A stretch of DNA of 34,140 nt from an uncultured bacterium (GTDB lineage: Bacteria; Vulcanimicrobiota; CADAWZ01), in NCBI GenBank assembly GCA_902791745.1, contig CADAWZ010000028.1:1-34140 (forward strand). The letters run 5' to 3'. Positions within the stretch are counted from its first letter, which is position 1; each line of letters opens with the position of its first letter. The position numbers and the translations under genes are program-made. The notes under the pieces are model-generated. The model had not been told where the DNA came from and made no database searches. It saw only the letters and a list, made by a program, of their open reading frames with translations. This document shows, piece by piece, positions 1-7,513 of the stretch.

Positions 1-1
1 A

Positions 2-397
2 TTAATAGAAAAAACACCAAAAGCTAAAAAAAGAGGAGCTTTTGTTGGAGCTTACGATATAGATACTGGACATGTAGAGGCAGATGTATCAGGTAAAGTT
101 CCTGAAAATATTCACCCTGAATTAAAAGAACTTGCTGAAAAAAGAGTTGGTGAAATAGGTTCTCTTGGTCTTACTGAAAGAAATACTGTTGGTAAATGTG
201 CAGAATTTAATGTAGTAAATAAAATGTTAAATGCAGGTTGTGAATACAAACATATTAGATTGACAAAAGCATTTCGTTTTCAAAATAAACCCAAAAAATG
301 GGAATCATTTCCCTATTGTGAAAATTGCTTGGGTATGTTTAAAGAAATATTGGATATTGATGAAAATAAAATAATATTGGAGGTAGATAAAAAATGA
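2..397 (+). CDS. C-terminal part of a polymorphic toxin with a YwqJ-type nucleic-acid deaminase domain (5' end outside window)
   Basis: The frame is open from the window edge to a TGA that overlaps the next ATG (ATGA), leaving 131 residues. Seen: GKCAEFN at residues 64-70 and PYCENC at 104-109. This C-A-E plus C-x-x-C arrangement is the zinc-binding and catalytic signature of the YwqJ/XOO_2897 deaminases. In that family one Cys and the CxxC pair hold zinc and the Glu is the proton donor. These domains are known as C-terminal warheads of secreted polymorphic toxins that deaminate bases in nucleic acid. The tight coupling to two small acidic genes fits a toxin-immunity cassette. The N-terminal delivery domain is not visible, so the secretion route is unknown. 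Inferred: an active deaminase, since all metal-site residues are present. Confidence 0.72.
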   Translation, partial: LIEKTPKAKKRGAFVGAYDIDTGHVEADVSGKVPENIHPELKELAEKRVGEIGSLGLTERNTVGKCAEFNVVNKMLNAGCEYKHIRLTKAFRFQNKPKKWESFPYCENCLGMFKEILDIDENKIILEVDKK

Positions 398-840
398 GAT
401 TTGCTGAAGGCGATCTTTGTTGTTGGAACATTACATGGTTTGGAGTAGATAAAAATGGATATATTTTTGAATGTATTTCTGAAGTATTTGCTAATGTTCC
501 TGAATTTGTTTGTAAAAGCCAAGAGGAAACAGAATTTTTAGAAGAATATTTAATGGAATATTTGGGAATAGATGAAGATGATTGGGGTTATCCTCCTGTA
601 CTTTCAGAAAAAGGATTATATTCTTTTGGCGGTATTGTTGAAGATGACCCAGAAAGTAAAGAAGATTTCAAAACTCACCCTTACTGGTATAAAAAGTGGG
701 GAGAAGCTAAGAATCCATTGCATTTTGATCAACTACCTAAGAAGATTCAAAAAATAATGGATTCTCACAGAATAGATGTTGACATCACTAAAACTGATTA
801 CCTATATGTAGAAGATGCCTATAAAAGAGGAAGCAAATAA
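394..840 (+). CDS. Candidate immunity protein for the upstream deaminase toxin
   Basis: The product has 148 residues, is acidic and Trp-rich, and has no signal peptide or membrane segment. The start overlaps the toxin stop (ATGA) and is preceded by TTGGAGGT, a good ribosome site, so the two genes are translationally coupled. The N-terminal half reads W-x-G-V-D-K-N-G-Y-I followed by a VPEF motif, a pattern I associate with small immunity-like proteins, but I cannot name a Pfam family with certainty. A stretch around residues 65-75 (DEDDWGYPP) is also acidic. The role rests on position and size, not on a recognised domain. It would act in the cytoplasm by binding the toxin domain. Confidence 0.6.
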   Translation: MRFAEGDLCCWNITWFGVDKNGYIFECISEVFANVPEFVCKSQEETEFLEEYLMEYLGIDEDDWGYPPVLSEKGLYSFGGIVEDDPESKEDFKTHPYWYKKWGEAKNPLHFDQLPKKIQKIMDSHRIDVDITKTDYLYVEDAYKRGSK

Positions 841-1244
841 TGACAGATGAAGAAGATATTATTGGAATTAAAATTCCTAAAAATGCACCATTGGTTACTG
901 CGCTAAAAATAATTAGAAAATATACCCAAGAATCTTATGCAGATATAAAATCACACATTCTAAATAATGACTATGTATTTACTTGTGATTATGATTATAT
1001 TCATGATAAGGGGCTAAATAATGTATTCGCTCTTTATGATGAACTGAACAAAGTAAAAATAAAACCGACTATTTATAAACGTGGAAATAAAATAACTCTC
1101 ACTTTTTTAAAAGATCTTGCTGAATCTTATGAGGAAACTAAAAGATATACTGAATACATAATGGATCAAGAGAGCGGAGATAGCGAATTTGAGACTTATG
1201 AAGAATTTCTATCTCATTATGAAGATGAAGACGAAGAATTTTAA
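840..1244 (+). CDS. Small acidic protein, second immunity candidate
   Basis: The product has 134 residues. The start overlaps the previous stop by one base (TAATG), so it belongs to the same operon. The first 80 residues alternate helix and strand (KIIRKYTQESYADIKSHI, then VFTCDYDYI, then KIKPTIY), which would fit a compact alpha/beta domain. The last 35 residues are very acidic (EDEDEEF at the end), which suits a partner that binds a basic, nucleic-acid-binding toxin. I do not recognise the family. It could be a second immunity protein for the deaminase or an orphan immunity gene left from an earlier toxin tip. Confidence 0.55.
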   Translation: MTDEEDIIGIKIPKNAPLVTALKIIRKYTQESYADIKSHILNNDYVFTCDYDYIHDKGLNNVFALYDELNKVKIKPTIYKRGNKITLTFLKDLAESYEETKRYTEYIMDQESGDSEFETYEEFLSHYEDEDEEF

Positions 1245-1267
1245 AAAATACAATTCTAAATAAAATA

Positions 1268-1641
1268 AAATTTAAAGCATGTGAAAAAAGTTTTTTTTTA
1301 TATAATTTTCGTAAATTAAATCGTTGTGCTAGTTGAATTTTAAAAAAATAAATAAAAGTTGCTATAAACTATCCAATATATGCCTGTATACTATCACTTT
1401 GTCATTGCGAGGCTTTAGCCGTGGCAATCTAAGCCTGTAAATTGTTATTTACTTAAAAATTGAGTCGATCGGCTCTATTTATTCAATTTCTACCTAATCT
1501 GTTTAATAAATTACTAAATTTAAATTAAGTGGTTGAGATTGCCACGGTCGCATAACTCCCTCGCAAAGATGTCTCCTCTAAATAGTGGCTATTTTGGCAT
1601 ATTTTAAAATATTAATTAACTAAAACAACGAGTTAAATTTT
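1268..1641 (+). repeat. Palindromic repeat, copy A (MITE-like, inverted relative to copy B)
   Basis: The outer arms are inverted copies of TTAAMTCGTTGTKNTAGTT (left near 1316-1335, right near 1612-1636). Inside them sits a second inverted pair, GTCATTGCGAGG...GGCAATCT (about 1401-1430) and AGATTGCC...CTCCCTCGCAA (about 1536-1566). The centre carries GAGTCGATCGGCTC (1462-1475). The sequence matches the reverse complement of 7038-7430 over nearly its whole length. The left flank (GTGAAAAAAG, from about 1280) also matches copy C. No protein of its own is convincing, so it is likely a non-autonomous or degenerate element. Confidence 0.8.
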
Positions 1642-1834
1642 TAGAGGCTTTATATGTATAAAAAATGAACCAATTCATTTTTCTAAAGTAGTTTATTCAA
1701 AAATGCAGGTTTTTATGAAATGCCTATTATTAAAAAATAAAGACATAAATTATATCGAAAAATGACTAGTGAATTTTTTGATACTATAAAGCCGATAACA
1801 GAAAAATCAAATACTTTACCAACCCACCATAATT
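1642..1834. other. AT-rich spacer without a recognisable gene
   Basis: This stretch separates repeat copy A from the end of the ATPase gene. It holds one perfect 9-bp hairpin (AAAAATGAA/TTCATTTTT, 1661-1682), too AT-rich to be a confident terminator. No frame longer than a few dozen codons and no RNA gene is visible. Confidence 0.5.
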
Positions 1835-3385
1835 TCACAAAGTAACTTGCCTTTTATCATCATTTGCAATTATTACTGCTGTTATAATTTCTTTACCTGT
1901 ATTTTTATAAGGTGAAGCATAATCTCTATTTTTTATCTGTTCTTCACCCAATTTTCTCATTTTACTTACTTGTCTTGAATTTTTTGCAAATTTAAATTCA
2001 AGAATTATAACTTTATTTTTCAACAATATGACAACATCAGAACGCCCCTTGTAATTGTGAACTTCTGCAAAATATGTAATACCAATAACACGAAGCAACA
2101 TTACAAATAATGTGCGATACCAAGCCTCATCTCTATTTGGATAATCATCATAAGGTATTCCCTTCAATACTTCATTAAATATATTTACTGCTTCCTTTAG
2201 ATCGTTATTTTCCAATGCCATCCAAATATTATCACTAAATGCAGGACCTTCCACATTATAAAAATTTTCAAGAAAAAGTTGATCCATTGAACTGCGAACT
2301 TCTTCATTTGGATAATCAAGAGTAATTAAACTTCCTTTTTTTTCTGCAATAGTCAAATATCCAGCTTGATATAAAAAACTTTCAACAGTTGCATTTTCGA
2401 TTTCTCTCAAGTTTACAAAATCTTCAAATACCTTTTTTTGAATATACTCTTTTGGCTCTTTTATTTTATGACTTTTTAAATATTTAACAAGAAATGAAGG
2501 CATTGCTGAATTATACCAATAATTTCTAAAATCACCTTTAGAAAAGAAATTTAATACTGAAAATGGATTATATAATCTTGTTATTCCATCAAATGAAAAT
2601 CCGTCATAATATAATTTTACATTTTTTAATAATTCTTCTCTACTCATAGATAATTTTTGACTTACTTTTTCTATCCAATCGCCAAAATTATCTTCAAGTT
2701 CTTGTTGTGTATATCCAACAATATCACTATAATCTTCACCCATTGAAATATCATTTAGATTATTTAATCCTGAAAATACTCCAACTTTACTAAATTTAGA
2801 AACTCCTGTTATCATTACAAATTTCAAATATTGACTACTGCTTTTCAATACCAAATAAAAAGAACGCAAAATCTCTCTCATTTCTTCTGCTTTTTTCAAA
2901 TTTGATATATTATCTGTTATTGGTTTGTCATATTCATCGATTAAAACTACTACTTTTCCAAATTGCTTGTATAATCTTGATATTATACAGAATAAAAAAA
3001 CATCAGCTTTTTTTTCTGTAGGAATATCTAAATCATTTAAATATAAAAACATTTCAAGATTTTTTACAAGATATTCATTTAACTCATCAGCATTTTTATA
3101 ACCACTTAATGCCCCTATATCCAATTTTATGACTGGATTTGGATTTTTAGCCTGTTCTTTTACCCATTCTTCAGCATACAATCCCTTAAATAATTCAGCT
3201 TGCCCTTTGAACATTGCTTCAATAGTTGACAAAGTAAGTGATTTTCCAAAACGACGAGGACGAGAAAGAAAATAACATTCCCCATGGTTAATCAAATTTA
3301 ATATTTGTTTTGTCTTGTCAACATAAAGATAGTTATTTAAACGAATATTTTCAAAAGTCTGAATACCTATAGGCAGTTTCTGCAT
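1835..3385 (-). CDS. AAA-ATPase-like / PD-(D/E)XK nuclease-fold protein (DUF1703 type)
   Basis: The product has 516 residues, the usual length of this family. Seen: the start LPIGIQTFENIR, then YVDKT, a Walker A SRPRRFGKS (41-49), a Walker B VVVLIDEYD (145-153), and at the C-terminus GRSDVVILL...EFKF (447-466) with D450, E463 and K465 as the PD-(D/E)XK residues. This is the AAA-ATPase_like plus PDDEXK_9 pairing common in accessory regions of gut and environmental bacteria; its biological role is not established. It is soluble. It lies 86 bp downstream of hsdR on the same strand, with repeat copy C between them, so co-transcription is uncertain. All key residues are present and the gene looks intact. 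Confidence 0.9.
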   Translation of the reverse strand: MQKLPIGIQTFENIRLNNYLYVDKTKQILNLINHGECYFLSRPRRFGKSLTLSTIEAMFKGQAELFKGLYAEEWVKEQAKNPNPVIKLDIGALSGYKNADELNEYLVKNLEMFLYLNDLDIPTEKKADVFLFCIISRLYKQFGKVVVLIDEYDKPITDNISNLKKAEEMREILRSFYLVLKSSSQYLKFVMITGVSKFSKVGVFSGLNNLNDISMGEDYSDIVGYTQQELEDNFGDWIEKVSQKLSMSREELLKNVKLYYDGFSFDGITRLYNPFSVLNFFSKGDFRNYWYNSAMPSFLVKYLKSHKIKEPKEYIQKKVFEDFVNLREIENATVESFLYQAGYLTIAEKKGSLITLDYPNEEVRSSMDQLFLENFYNVEGPAFSDNIWMALENNDLKEAVNIFNEVLKGIPYDDYPNRDEAWYRTLFVMLLRVIGITYFAEVHNYKGRSDVVILLKNKVIILEFKFAKNSRQVSKMRKLGEEQIKNRDYASPYKNTGKEIITAVIIANDDKRQVTL

Positions 3386-3532
3386 ATATTTTTCCCCTTA
3401 AAATGAAATTTTAAGGAGCTGTGAAAAAATTATTTTTTACATAATTTTTGTAAATCAACTCGTTGTGTTAGTTAAATAAAAAAGTGGTTGAGATTGCCAC
3501 GGTCGCACAGCTCCCTCGCAATGACATCGCAA
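3386..3532 (-). repeat. Palindromic repeat, copy C (internally deleted)
   Basis: One outer arm, CAACTCGTTGTGTTAGTT (3455-3472), is followed directly by the inner arm GTGGTTGAGATTGCC (3484-3498) and CTCCCTCGCAATGACA (3511-3526). The central part present in copies A and B is missing. To its left lie a perfect hairpin CTTAAAAT/ATTTTAAG (3398-3416) and GGAGCTGTGAAAAAA, which matches the flank of copy A. The element runs into the 3' end of hsdR. Confidence 0.75.
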
Positions 3533-6282
3533 TATTCATCACAATTATTTTTTATAAAATCTTGTATCTTGGAAATTATTTTTCTTTTAGCTAAAAATTT
3601 AACTCCACTTGGCATTATTTTTGTCATCAAATCATCTTTAATTTGTTGTGAATACTCATATTCTGAAATAGCTTCTTTCAATGCCGATTTATTAAATCCA
3701 TTTTCTTCAACAAAATAATCTATTTCCTTTTCTCGAACTTCCGATTCATAATTCAAATATTCTTCGAGAATTTCAATGCCATATCTATTTTTCAATTTTG
3801 GCAAAACATCTGCAAGAAATAATTTTATCAAATCTATTTTCTTTTTAAGCTGTGGCTCTGTTGAACGATTTAATTCTGTATTTATGTAATCAATATCTTT
3901 TTTTGGATTTGAAATATCAATGTCTTTTATCAAATTTAAGATATATGAAAAATTTACTTTGTCCCTATCTATCAATTCAATACAAAAATTAATATCTGAT
4001 AAAATTGAAGTCTTTTCAGCTTTTTTTCTTTTTATGACATTGTTATAAATTGTATAGTAAGAAGATTCATAATTTTCATACTCTTGCTCTGATAACTTTA
4101 AATCTTCCCAGTCAAATACAGTAAATGTCTTAACAATAGAATGTGCTTTCATTAATTCACGAAAAATATTTACGAACTTTACCTGTTCATCTTCACTTTT
4201 CCTATCTTCTATAATCATCTCAGCATTTGGAGCAAAATTAATGAGTTTTTCTGTCAAAGTATTAAACTGGTCAACATAAAACTCATAAGGCTTAGTCAAA
4301 ACTTGTGAAAGATCTCCCCCACCGCCAAAGAGTTTTAATGCCTTATCTGTATTTTTCTTTAAATTGCGGTAACAGACAATATTTCCAAATTGTTTTGTGT
4401 CCTTTTCAACACGATTTGTCCTCGAATAAGCCTGTAATAAAGAATGATAAGTTAAATTTTTATCAACATAGAGAGTATTTAATGCCCTACTGTCAAAACC
4501 TGTCAAATACATATTAACAACAATCAAAATATCTATTTGTGGCATTTTTTTTGTTTTCAGTCTATTTGCAATATCACGATTATAACTGTCATAAGTTGCA
4601 GTAGAAAAATTTGTGCCGAACATTTTGTTATAATCATTTATTATTCGCTCCAACTGATCACGACTATGCTCTTCTTTATCTTCGAGGTCTTCATTTGTGC
4701 CGAAACTAAAAACACCTGCTATTTTTAAATCATGCTTAATTTGTTTAAATTTGTCATAATATTTTACAAGCATTGGAATAGAAGAAGTTGCAAAAATAGA
4801 AGTATAACGCCTATTTATTGTTTTTGCATTGTGATTTTTTATGATATTTTTAACAATAAGCGAAATACGCTCATCATTTTCCAAAACTTCCGCAGTGTCA
4901 ATGTCTTCAACCATAGTTTCATCATCTTCATCATATTTGCCATCATAAGTCTTTATGTATTCAACATTGAATCCAAGGACATTTTTATCTGCAATGGCAT
5001 CTGAAATCAAATAAGAGTGAAGACATTTACCAAATAAGTCTGCAGTTGTTTTGAATCCACCTAAAATATTTTCTTTAAAAATAGGTGTTCCAGTGAATCC
5101 AAAAAATTGGGCTTTATTAAAAAATTTATCAATGGCAACATGCATTTCGCCTGCTTGTGAGCGATGACATTCATCAAAAATAAAAATAATTTTTTCGTCT
5201 TTTAAAAATTCAATCTGCTTTTTATATTTGTCAGAACGAATAGCAGTTGCCATTTTTTGAATTGTGGAAACGATTAATTTATCTTTGCCTTTTAATTGTT
5301 TTATCAAAACAAAAGTGTTATCTGTCATGTCAACAGAATTTGCTTCAAAGCTATTAAAATCATCAATAGTCTTTGAATCGAGATCGGCTCTGTCAACTAA
5401 AAATATAACTTTTTTTATATTCACATTTTTTATGAGTAATTGAGAACATTTAAAAGATGTTAAAGTTTTGCCTGAGCCTGTAGTATGGCAGATAAAGCCT
5501 CCTTTATCTGTTTCAATGGCACGAGATACAAGTGCTTCTGTTGCATATATTTGATAAGGTCGCATAACCATAAGCGATTTTTCAGATTCACTCAAAATCA
5601 TGTACTCTGTGATCATCTTTATCAGCTTATTTTGATTAAAAAATATGCTTGAAAATTCGTTTAAATTGCAAATTCTATTATTTTTTTCATCTGTCCAATA
5701 AAAAGTAAGTGATCTCAAAAATCTTGGATCATCAGTATTGGAAAAATAACGAGTTTCAATAGCATTGGAAACAACAAATAACTGGATGTAATGCAAAATT
5801 CCCTTAAAACTGTGAAGTTTATATCTATTTATTTGATTTATGGCTTCGTTGATGTCAATACCAGCACGCTTTAATTCGATCTGAACTAAAGGCAAGCCAT
5901 TCACTAAAATAGTCACATCATATCTATTAGTATATTTTCTCTCTACTGTAATTTGATGTGTAACTTGATAAATATTTTTAGTTGAAATCTCATCTAAAAA
6001 GTAAATAGGAACTTTTTCACCATTGTCTCTCTCTAAAATAAATTTATCTCTCAATTGTTTAGCAGAAACAAATACAGTCTTGCCCAATAAAAAATTTAAA
6101 ACACGCTTAAATTCAGTGTCAGACAATGGACTTTCCAATTTTTCACTATTTAATTTTTCAAGCTGTATCTTTAAATTGGCTATCAAATCATCATAGGTGT
6201 CAATTTCGACATAATCATAATCCATTGATTCCAATTTTGCAATTAATTTATTTTCAAGTTGTTCTTCACTTACATAACCCAT
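3472..6282 (-). CDS. hsdR: Type I restriction enzyme R subunit (HsdR), orphan, with repeat-derived C-terminus
   Basis: The product has 936 residues. Seen: the N-terminal nuclease domain with YDVTILVNGLPLVQIELKRAG (D122, E136, K138), Walker A TTGSGKT (267-273), the DEAD-box variant DECH (370-373), then FTGTPIF and a helicase C-lobe with TGFDSR and the arginine-rich SRTNR. In type I systems this subunit translocates DNA with ATP and cuts it at a distance, but needs HsdM and HsdS for recognition. Neither is in the window. The last residues (about DVIARELCDRGNLNHFF) are encoded by repeat copy C, so the original stop was probably near FIKNNCDEYC. The start lies 50 bp after the broken macro gene. 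All catalytic motifs are present. Confidence 0.93.
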   Translation of the reverse strand: MGYVSEEQLENKLIAKLESMDYDYVEIDTYDDLIANLKIQLEKLNSEKLESPLSDTEFKRVLNFLLGKTVFVSAKQLRDKFILERDNGEKVPIYFLDEISTKNIYQVTHQITVERKYTNRYDVTILVNGLPLVQIELKRAGIDINEAINQINRYKLHSFKGILHYIQLFVVSNAIETRYFSNTDDPRFLRSLTFYWTDEKNNRICNLNEFSSIFFNQNKLIKMITEYMILSESEKSLMVMRPYQIYATEALVSRAIETDKGGFICHTTGSGKTLTSFKCSQLLIKNVNIKKVIFLVDRADLDSKTIDDFNSFEANSVDMTDNTFVLIKQLKGKDKLIVSTIQKMATAIRSDKYKKQIEFLKDEKIIFIFDECHRSQAGEMHVAIDKFFNKAQFFGFTGTPIFKENILGGFKTTADLFGKCLHSYLISDAIADKNVLGFNVEYIKTYDGKYDEDDETMVEDIDTAEVLENDERISLIVKNIIKNHNAKTINRRYTSIFATSSIPMLVKYYDKFKQIKHDLKIAGVFSFGTNEDLEDKEEHSRDQLERIINDYNKMFGTNFSTATYDSYNRDIANRLKTKKMPQIDILIVVNMYLTGFDSRALNTLYVDKNLTYHSLLQAYSRTNRVEKDTKQFGNIVCYRNLKKNTDKALKLFGGGGDLSQVLTKPYEFYVDQFNTLTEKLINFAPNAEMIIEDRKSEDEQVKFVNIFRELMKAHSIVKTFTVFDWEDLKLSEQEYENYESSYYTIYNNVIKRKKAEKTSILSDINFCIELIDRDKVNFSYILNLIKDIDISNPKKDIDYINTELNRSTEPQLKKKIDLIKLFLADVLPKLKNRYGIEILEEYLNYESEVREKEIDYFVEENGFNKSALKEAISEYEYSQQIKDDLMTKIMPSGVKFLAKRKIISKIQDFIKNNCDEYCDVIARELCDRGNLNHFFI

Positions 6283-6332
6283 TTTTCAAATCTCTTTTTA
6301 TCGTAGTTTTTCTTAATCTTCTAATGCGTTTT

Positions 6333-6965
6333 TTATGGCTTCATAATTCCAATAGGTTTTATTGCCTTTTGAATAATATCTTTCATAGATTCTATGAAAT
6401 TAAAATTGTATTTTTCTAAATACAATTTTATTGAATTATTTATTTCTTCCTCTTTATAACCGCATTTATATATTCTTGAAAGCCACATTCCATGAATTGT
6501 TTTTTCTGAAACAAGAGGAAATTTTTCTTTTTCAACTTTTGCTGTTATATGAGTTTCAAATGATGTATTTACAGGAATAACTATAATATTTTTTTCTCTT
6601 TTTCGATTGTCAAATCCAAATTTAAATATATCTCCAAATGTTATATTAAGAGAATTTGACCCATTTTGATAGATAATCTGAAAATATTTATTCTGTTTTA
6701 TTATGTTATCCACTTTTAATGCAAGAATAAAAGCAGTAGATAAAATTTCTATATTATCTTCTAAATTGGAAATTGCCTTTTTTTGATTTTCATTCAAATT
6801 TTCTGCTTTTGAAATTTCATTTTTTAATTCATTTATTGAATCTACAAGCAACTTTGGTTTAGTTTTTTCATAACATAAACTAAATACTCTATTTATTTTC
6901 TTCTCAAAATCATCTTCTAATAATAAGTTCAAAATCTTTTTTGGAAGATTAATTTTGTTATTCAT
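6333..6965 (-). CDS. Remnant of an HTH/macro-domain protein (DUF6430, ThsA-macro-like), probably truncated at both ends
   Basis: The open frame has 210 residues. Residues 127-162 read NIIVIPVNTSFETHI...VSEKTIHGMW, which fits the IPxNxxFDT...SIHG pattern I know from the ThsA-type macro-like family. The frame stops soon after (KPIGIMKP), where the family normally continues with the second half of the fold. Upstream of the ATG the same frame stays open for 35 codons to a TAA at 7071-7073, with no start codon, and encodes LDKSTISRIMNNK, which looks like a helix-turn-helix recognition helix. That upstream part runs into repeat copy B. The ATG has no ribosome site. I read it as a damaged gene. In intact relatives the macro fold is thought to bind ADP-ribose-type nucleotides. 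Confidence 0.55.
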   Translation of the reverse strand: MNNKINLPKKILNLLLEDDFEKKINRVFSLCYEKTKPKLLVDSINELKNEISKAENLNENQKKAISNLEDNIEILSTAFILALKVDNIIKQNKYFQIIYQNGSNSLNITFGDIFKFGFDNRKREKNIIVIPVNTSFETHITAKVEKEKFPLVSEKTIHGMWLSRIYKCGYKEEEINNSIKLYLEKYNFNFIESMKDIIQKAIKPIGIMKP

Positions 6966-7037
6966 AATTCTACTAATTGTTGATTTATCTAAGTATAGTT
7001 CATATTCTGTTTGAAATTTAGAATTATAAGTCTTAAT

Positions 7038-7430
7038 TAATTTAACTCGTTGTGATAGTTGATTAATATTTTAAAATAAACCCCAATAGCTACTATTTAG
7101 ATGCTATGTCATTGCGAGGAAGCGAAATAAGTATGGAGCGACCGCGGCAATCTCAACCGCTTAATTTAAATTTAGTAATTTATTAAGTAGATCAGGTAGA
7201 AATTGGATAAACAGAGCCGATCGACTCAATTTTTAAGTAATAAAATATTATAGGGCTTAGATTGCTTGGCTTCCCCCTTGTGGGGATATTTTTTTAAAAT
7301 CCGTTAGGATTTTAACTATTTCTGAGCCTCGCAATGACAAAGTGGCAGTATACAGGTATATCTTGGATAGTTTACAGCAACTTTTTATTTACTTATTTTT
7401 TTGAATTAACTAGTACAAGGCGTTAATTAG
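7038..7430 (-). repeat. Palindromic repeat, copy B, with an extra hairpin insert
   Basis: The outer arms are TTAACTCGTTGTGATAGTTG (7042-7061) and AATTAACTAGTACAAGGCG (7404-7422). The inner arms are GTCATTGCGAGG (7108-7119) and CCTCGCAATGAC (7327-7338). Read on the minus strand it follows copy A closely, including GAGTCGATCGGCTC. It differs by an insert of about 55 bp (roughly 7268-7325) with two hairpins, CCCC/GGGG (7274-7285) and AAAATCC/GGATTTT (7296-7313). TTAATTA occurs at both outer edges and may be a target duplication. Confidence 0.8.
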
Positions 7431-7447
7431 ATAGTGAACTACACATG

Positions 7448-7485
7448 AAAAAAGCGGTAAAGAAAATTTCCTTACCGCTTTTAAA
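7448..7485 (-). terminator. Intrinsic terminator of the flagellar operon
   Basis: Perfect arms AAAAGCGGTAA (7450-7460) and TTACCGCTTTT (7472-7482). On the minus strand the stem is followed by a run of T (7448-7453). It lies about 30 bp after the fliK stop. Confidence 0.9.
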
Positions 7486-7513
7486 ATATAATTATACTTT
7501 TTAATAAAAATTT

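Noticed and set aside
1661-1682. Hairpin as terminator of the ATPase gene
   Set aside because: The stem is entirely AT except for one G-C pair per arm and lies about 150 bp past the stop, too weak to claim.
4305-5004. Three plus-strand frames of 63-90 codons inside hsdR
   Set aside because: They are antisense to the conserved helicase domain and have compositions typical of reverse-complemented coding sequence.
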